Shown: piece after piece, positions 60,370 to 64,000 of the stretch
Layout: each line of letters begins with the position of its first letter
Position numbering within the stretch: the stretch's first letter is position 1
From: Vibrio sp. JC009
GTDB taxonomy: Bacteria; Pseudomonadota; Gammaproteobacteria; Enterobacterales; Vibrionaceae
Assembly: GCF_029016485.1 (NCBI RefSeq)
Contig: NZ_CP092107.1
Location: 124,001-188,000 of the forward strand
DNA length: 64,000 nucleotides
Reading direction: 5' to 3'
The notes under the pieces: generated by a model
What the model was told of the DNA's origin: nothing
The model's database searches: none
What the model saw: the letters and a program-made list of their open reading frames with translations, nothing else
Position numbers and translations under genes: made by a program

Positions 60370-60837
60370 ATGCCAAAGCGTAGTAAAGAAGATACTGAAA
60401 TTACCATTCAGACTATCATGGATGCAGTAGCAGACCAGTTGATCAGGCTAGGATATGACAAGATGTCGTATACAACGTTAAGTGAGCAGACAGGGATTTC
60501 TCGCACCGGGATCAGCCATCATTTTCCAAAGAAAACCGATTTTATCGGTGCTTTAGATGGCCGTATATTTGATAAGTTTGTAACACACCTCGAACTGGAG
60601 AGTGGTATTGAAGCGTTCTCAGACAGCTGGCTGAAGTCGCTGAGCAATGATGAGTTTATTGCGATTTTGCGCATTCTCTTTCATCATATTTCCTGTTCAG
60701 AAGGTTCAGACGCGTTTGCTAAAAAAGGAACAGAGCGTCTGTATGAGCTGGTAACGCAGCGCTATGGTGAAGATAAGCACAAAGAACTTGAATGGCTGAT
60801 GGGCAAAGCAATTTGCAGCATGGGTCTGGCAAGCTGA
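60370..60837 (+). CDS. TetR-family transcriptional regulator
   Basis: A 155-residue protein with a TetR helix-turn-helix, MSYTTLSEQTGISRTGISHHFPKKTDFIGA (about 36-65), and a shortened helical ligand domain (usual total about 190 residues). No target gene is adjacent in the same direction; the DUF406 gene is divergent and the YgjV-like gene convergent. The stop codon overlaps the first tip of a family B-like sequence GATTGGTATAA. Confidence 0.83.
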   Translation: MPKRSKEDTEITIQTIMDAVADQLIRLGYDKMSYTTLSEQTGISRTGISHHFPKKTDFIGALDGRIFDKFVTHLELESGIEAFSDSWLKSLSNDEFIAILRILFHHISCSEGSDAFAKKGTERLYELVTQRYGEDKHKELEWLMGKAICSMGLAS

Positions 60838-60923
60838 TTGGTATAACACCGGCAATCTTCTTTCTGGTTGATTGCCGGCGTTACATCAACAACGCCATTT
60901 GTTATCGGACCGGATTGGTATAA
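60836..60923. repeat. GATTGGTATAA direct repeats around a stem-loop
   Basis: GATTGGTATAA occurs at 60836-60846 and 60913-60923 in the same direction, matching the outer ends of repeat family B. Between them is a stem CACCGGCAATC/GATTGCCGGCG with one mismatch. It looks like a rearranged or partial family B element. Confidence 0.4.
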
Positions 60924-60934
60924 ATAAGAAAAAT

Positions 60935-60968
60935 AAAAGCTCTGGCAAAACCAGAGCTTTTATTTGGT
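60935..60968. terminator. Bidirectional terminator
   Basis: AAAAGCTCTGG/CCAGAGCTTTT with a five-base loop, between the TetR gene and the convergent YgjV-like gene. Confidence 0.85.
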
Positions 60969-61002
60969 GACTAAACCGGACAGCCCGGTTTCATGAGATG
61001 AG

Positions 61003-61254
61003 TTAAGCGGCTGTGGTAGCGACCTGCTCGTCTTTTTTCTTTTCGTTGTACATCTTAGTCAGGAAGTACACGTTAACAACTGCAATAAACGCGTTGGTTG
61101 CTACAACAGGGTAGGCGCCGATCATAAGACCGTAAATAACGAAAAACGTACAACCAACAAAGTTAAGAATACGCAGCTTAGCGATATCTTTCATTGTCAG
61201 CGAAATCGCCACCATGATTGATGCTGCGTAACCCATAATTTCGATAATATCCAT
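61003..61254 (-). CDS. PQ-loop-like (YgjV-type) small membrane protein
   Basis: An 83-residue protein with three hydrophobic helices: IIEIMGYAASIMVAISLTMK, KLRILNFVGCTFFVIYGLMI and AYPVVATNAFIAVVNVYFLT, then a charged tail. It is homologous over its full length to the membrane part of the fusion protein at 46673, and resembles half-size SemiSWEET/YgjV proteins. Likely dimeric. Substrate unknown. A PurR-like box lies 224 bases upstream. Confidence 0.8.
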   Translation of the reverse strand: MDIIEIMGYAASIMVAISLTMKDIAKLRILNFVGCTFFVIYGLMIGAYPVVATNAFIAVVNVYFLTKMYNEKKKDEQVATTAA

Positions 61255-61352
61255 TGAATGACCCTCTATTTTGAATGCCGAAAAATCTCGGTGCCAATTC
61301 TTCTCTTCTTGAGATAAGTGAGGAAGCTCCTTGCCTCGAACGGTCTGTACTT

Positions 61353-61398
61353 ATACCAATCCAGCATTCACTGAACAGCTAATTACTGGTATTGGTAT
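61353..61398. repeat. Internally deleted family B repeat
   Basis: Both ends ATACCAATCCAGCA (left) and TAATTACTGGTATTGGTAT (right), together with the CACTGAACAGC segment, match the ends of the 161-base palindrome at 38642-38802. The central hairpin is missing. Confidence 0.75.
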
Positions 61399-61477
61399 TA
61401 ACTTAACGAGCGGCACTATATCAGCCCGATAAACTTGAGGAAAGTCACAATTTTATAGAAATAGAGGGTAAGCGATT

Positions 61478-61493
61478 ACGCAAACGTTTAGCG
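61478..61493. promoter_or_regulatory. PurR-like operator upstream of the YgjV-like gene
   Basis: ACGCAAACGTTTAGCG matches the PurR box ACGCAAACGTTTGCGT at 12 of 16 positions including the whole central core. It lies in the shared leader region of the minus-strand YgjV-like gene. Confidence 0.5.
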
Positions 61494-61539
61494 GAAAATT
61501 GGATTAAAAAAAGTGAAAAAATGTTGAAAATCCGGCCGG

Positions 61540-61570
61540 TAAAAAGAAACCCCAACAAGGTGTCGGGGCT
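61540..61570 (-). terminator. Terminator of the 57-residue ORF
   Basis: On the minus strand AAGCCCCGACACCTTGTTGG then GGTTTCTTTTT: a GCCCC/GGGG(T) hairpin with a T-rich tail six bases after the stop. Confidence 0.75.
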
Positions 61571-61575
61571 TGGTA

Positions 61576-61749
61576 TTACTCATCATAATAGTCGTCCAAA
61601 GCATAAGGATCATCGTCAAGAACATGCTGCATCCGGCCCCGCAACTGTTCTAACTGATTTTCCAACATATTCATTTGTTCAATATCACCTTCAGAACACG
61701 CGATATAGATTTCGCGTTCAAGTTCTTCAATTTTCATTCTGATGTCCAT
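61576..61749 (-). CDS. Small acidic protein, 57 residues
   Basis: Starts MDIRMKIEELEREIYIACSE and ends LDDYYDE. A strong GGAGG lies six bases before the ATG and a terminator follows the stop, which support a real gene. It is almost wholly helical with heptad spacing (IEELEREI; MNMLENQLEQLRGRM) and an acidic aromatic tail. No family is recognised. It lies 96 bases downstream of the cis/trans isomerase gene on the same strand and may share its transcript. Confidence 0.75.
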   Translation of the reverse strand: MDIRMKIEELEREIYIACSEGDIEQMNMLENQLEQLRGRMQHVLDDDPYALDDYYDE

Positions 61750-61845
61750 AAGTGCCTCCGGGAAAGCGCATAGAAGACACTTATAGCGTAGACGAGATTT
61801 TAAAATATAAGCAAATTTACCTGATAGAAGTCATATTGGATTTCA

Positions 61846-64000
61846 CTACCGGTTTTCCAGCCGGTTATAGTCCAGCAAACCGGACTCTATTGGCTGGTCC
61901 TGCTTGTACCAGTTATGTATTGAATCACTGAATGCCCAAAATTCAGGAGAGCTTCTCCGCACTGCAAACCTGTCCAGAAGCCGGGTGTAATCTTCGGCGG
62001 TCACTGTATTGCGCAGCATCTCAACAAGCTCAGGGATTTCCTCTTCCTGCAAAGACCAGAAAACCGCCGGGTAGCTTCCAAGCACGCCTTTAACCAGCGT
62101 CAGAGTATCCTGCTCGGGGATGCGGTTTCTCTCTTCGTTAAACAGGCTGGAGATATTTTTATGCGCATTATTTCTCAGCAGGGTGAAGAGTTGCTTGTTA
62201 CCGGAATTACCTTCGATAAGCAGCATAGAAATCTGAGGAAAGGTCTCTTGCTTAAATCCTGAGATAGTATCGATCTGCTGTAATAACTGCTCGTTCGCTG
62301 TGCTGAATCCTGTACCGGATATCGCGTACCTGTCGGTCAGTACCGGTGAAAGCCTTGCTTTTAATCGGGTCAGCAACTCTGATTTTGGATTGTCAGACCG
62401 GTATTCCACCGCTGTGGGCTGACTGAAGGGTTTAACATTGCGCTGAAGAAACTCGGTAAAGTAGATGTCCTGATCCTGATACCAGGAACTGAGTACTTTA
62501 TGGCGTATGCTATTGGGCAGCAAGGCAACAAAGTGAGATTCCCCCTCGATTCTGAGAAAGTCCATATACATGCGGGTGATCAGCTGATGACCAAAGTTAC
62601 CGTACACATCAAAACCGGCCACCAGAAGGTAATGGATTCTCTCAAGCAGAGCGTAATCGATGATCCAGGCGGTTTTCGGCTCTTTGCCAACCAAGCCTTT
62701 AACCACGGTCGCACTGTCAAAATGGCGGAAAATAGTCAGCGCAGCGTTGCCGTTGACACCATCGCCATCCCAGACCAGATCTGTGGTTAAGCGCTCTCCG
62801 TTGTTAAACCATTTGTTGGTAAAGTCAGATTTCGCTTCCAGGTATTTAGCCTGCTGACTTGAATAGGCAATCCAGTTTAATACCGGTTCTGCATTGCTCT
62901 GTTGCTCGCCGGGCAGTTGAAGGTTTACTGACTGCGAGCGGTAAAACTCATTTAACTGCGGGATATCGGCCATATCCGGGTCAGCAAAAAAGACCCAGAA
63001 TCTGTCGTTGATAACGTTCAGCGCCAGTTGGCCCCGGCACACCGGCCCCTTGATAAAGGCCATAATGGTGTTTTGTGCATTGTCGAGCAGAAAGCTAAAG
63101 CGCGACTTTACCGGGATTTGTGCAAAAGCGGTCATGGGATTTGCTGCGACTTCGGGTTCATAAGACGGCAGTTTTTCAACCTTATACTGAGTCTCAATAA
63201 ACCACTGATGCCAGTTATTAAGGCGCTCTTCATTCAGGGCGTAGGGCATATGGGTTTTATCGACAATGGTGGCCGGTTCGGGGATCAGTCTGTAGAAGAC
63301 TCGGCTGGTTTCAGGATCGTCGTAGGGGCGTCGGGTTGCAATTCGTTTTACCGGCTGGCCCGGAGGGGTCAATGAACGAACCAGGTTGAAAAACCGTGGC
63401 TGACCTTCCAGCTCACTAAAGTAGAGGTGAAAAAGGTAAAGGTGCTCATAAAGGTAGCGGGCTGCTAACTGAGTTTTGAAGTTGCTGCCGTTAAGTGCGG
63501 TTTCCCAGCGCGCTATCAGTTTTTGCTCTGCATGGGATACGGGCTTATCAGCCGCCATAATAGCGCCGTTTTCCAGCCAGTTTATTAGCGTGTTGTACTC
63601 ATCAGAAGCAAGATTAGGCATCCCGTAGGGCATACCCCAGTCCGGGTAATCCTGTTCGTACTGAGCATGCTCTTCGACAGTGGGGCACTGTTCATCCCGG
63701 TAGAGAGAAAAGTCAAAACCCTCAAGCTGATCCTGCTGCGGAAGAGGGTGGTTCTCTTTCTGGATTAGCATCTTAGCCATTAAACCGGCTTCGATATTTG
63801 CCTCAGTAGTCTGGTCTCTTTCATTGAGTACCGGGTGGAAACTGAAATCACGCCATTGTTGGGTGGTTTCTGCATCTTCAAACAGGCGGGTAGGCGCTGT
63901 TGCGGTAAGGCGCGTTCCCTGATACACCTTGTTCTTGCTGCCGCCCCGGTCAATGCCCTGAGCAGATGACATCTTATACTGGCACGGTGCATCGTAGCAG
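61846..64000 (-). CDS. cti: Fatty-acid cis/trans isomerase (5'-partial)
   Basis: The open frame continues past an internal ATG at 63972 to the right edge, reading CYDAPCQYKMSSAQGIDRGG, the segment just after the heme-binding CxxCH of Cti. The visible C-terminal 717 residues have typical Cti segments: YPDWGMPYGMPNLASDEYNT, RYLYEHLYLFHLYFSELEGQ, TRRPYDDPETSRVFYRLIPE and VCRGQLALNVINDRFWVFFA. Cti is a periplasmic cytochrome c-type enzyme that turns cis into trans unsaturated membrane fatty acids under solvent, heat or osmotic stress. The N-terminus and heme motif lie outside the window. Confidence 0.92.
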   Translation of the reverse strand, partial: CYDAPCQYKMSSAQGIDRGGSKNKVYQGTRLTATAPTRLFEDAETTQQWRDFSFHPVLNERDQTTEANIEAGLMAKMLIQKENHPLPQQDQLEGFDFSLYRDEQCPTVEEHAQYEQDYPDWGMPYGMPNLASDEYNTLINWLENGAIMAADKPVSHAEQKLIARWETALNGSNFKTQLAARYLYEHLYLFHLYFSELEGQPRFFNLVRSLTPPGQPVKRIATRRPYDDPETSRVFYRLIPEPATIVDKTHMPYALNEERLNNWHQWFIETQYKVEKLPSYEPEVAANPMTAFAQIPVKSRFSFLLDNAQNTIMAFIKGPVCRGQLALNVINDRFWVFFADPDMADIPQLNEFYRSQSVNLQLPGEQQSNAEPVLNWIAYSSQQAKYLEAKSDFTNKWFNNGERLTTDLVWDGDGVNGNAALTIFRHFDSATVVKGLVGKEPKTAWIIDYALLERIHYLLVAGFDVYGNFGHQLITRMYMDFLRIEGESHFVALLPNSIRHKVLSSWYQDQDIYFTEFLQRNVKPFSQPTAVEYRSDNPKSELLTRLKARLSPVLTDRYAISGTGFSTANEQLLQQIDTISGFKQETFPQISMLLIEGNSGNKQLFTLLRNNAHKNISSLFNEERNRIPEQDTLTLVKGVLGSYPAVFWSLQEEEIPELVEMLRNTVTAEDYTRLLDRFAVRRSSPEFWAFSDSIHNWYKQDQPIESGLLDYNRLENR

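Noticed and set aside
61521..61742. 73-codon plus-strand open frame
   Set aside because: It lies antisense over the better-supported 57-residue gene, which has a strong ribosome-binding site and terminator.
1..64000. CRISPR arrays, tRNA or rRNA genes, prophage or intact IS
   Set aside because: No regularly spaced repeats, tRNA-like cloverleafs, rRNA motifs or transposase or integrase frames were seen.

Overview
The window looks like a chromosomal segment of a marine gammaproteobacterium of the family Vibrionaceae. This rests on gene content and protein style: a YbiT-type ABC-F protein, an FMN-riboswitch/RibN pair, an SgrR homologue, a NadE/NadD-like divergent pair, a DUF406 (YfcZ) protein, a BCCT osmolyte carrier, and the remains of a Vibrio-type TonB2 cluster (DUF3450 - [ttpC-exbB2 missing] - exbD2 - tonB2 - TPR). 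No species call is possible from sequence reading alone. There are no rRNA or tRNA genes, no CRISPR array, and no recognisable intact insertion sequence or prophage.

Layout. 1-1.5 kb: 3' end of a GltD-like FAD/Fe-S oxidoreductase followed by hypA, the edge of a hydrogenase/formate-type cluster. 1.8-5.5 kb: BCCT transporter, a DUF2301-like membrane protein and guaC. 5.7-7 kb: a decayed, gene-poor stretch with an orphan ORF, a repeat copy and a SemiSWEET fragment. 7-13 kb: a CpdB-like nucleotidase lipoprotein, a YibE/F membrane protein, and a binding-protein/HAMP-PAS sensor pair. 13-18.5 kb: TetR-controlled oxidoreductase; PhnD-like binding protein, GGDEF-EAL protein and a small P-loop protein. 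18.5-22.4 kb: sucrose genes scrA-scrB-scrR. 22.7-30 kb: a PLP enzyme, an AT-rich islet, Lrp and a polar amino-acid ABC importer. 29.8-33.5 kb: ribN under an FMN riboswitch, then the broken TonB2 locus. 33.7-42.5 kb: CPA2 antiporter, sgrR, two small genes, acetyltransferase, ybiT, and an RHH-phosphofructokinase pair behind a perfect CRP site. 42.5-51.7 kb: a second binding protein, two more GGDEF proteins, a PQ-loop/GNAT fusion, LysR and pyrC. 52-64 kb: a MOSC/flavoreductase/ferredoxin fusion, nadE with an adenylyltransferase, acyltransferase, AhpD-like protein, a 20-residue-repeat protein, yfcZ-like, TetR, and the C-terminal part of a fatty-acid cis/trans isomerase running off the right edge.

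How the genes fit together. Nucleotide metabolism recurs (guaC, the nucleotidase, pyrC), and four PurR-like boxes lie in the window, two of them upstream of genes of unknown function. Carbon uptake and glycolysis are represented by scrABR, sgrR and a phosphofructokinase with a CRP site. Environmental sensing is prominent: three periplasmic binding proteins sit next to HAMP/PAS or GGDEF membrane proteins. The most notable finding is the ruined TonB2 locus: its Fur box and promoter region, tonB and the TPR gene survive, but a nonsense codon plus an out-of-frame deletion have removed the inner-membrane motor. Three families of small palindromic dispersed repeats and promoter-proximal terminators in front of guaC and ybiT are further points of interest.
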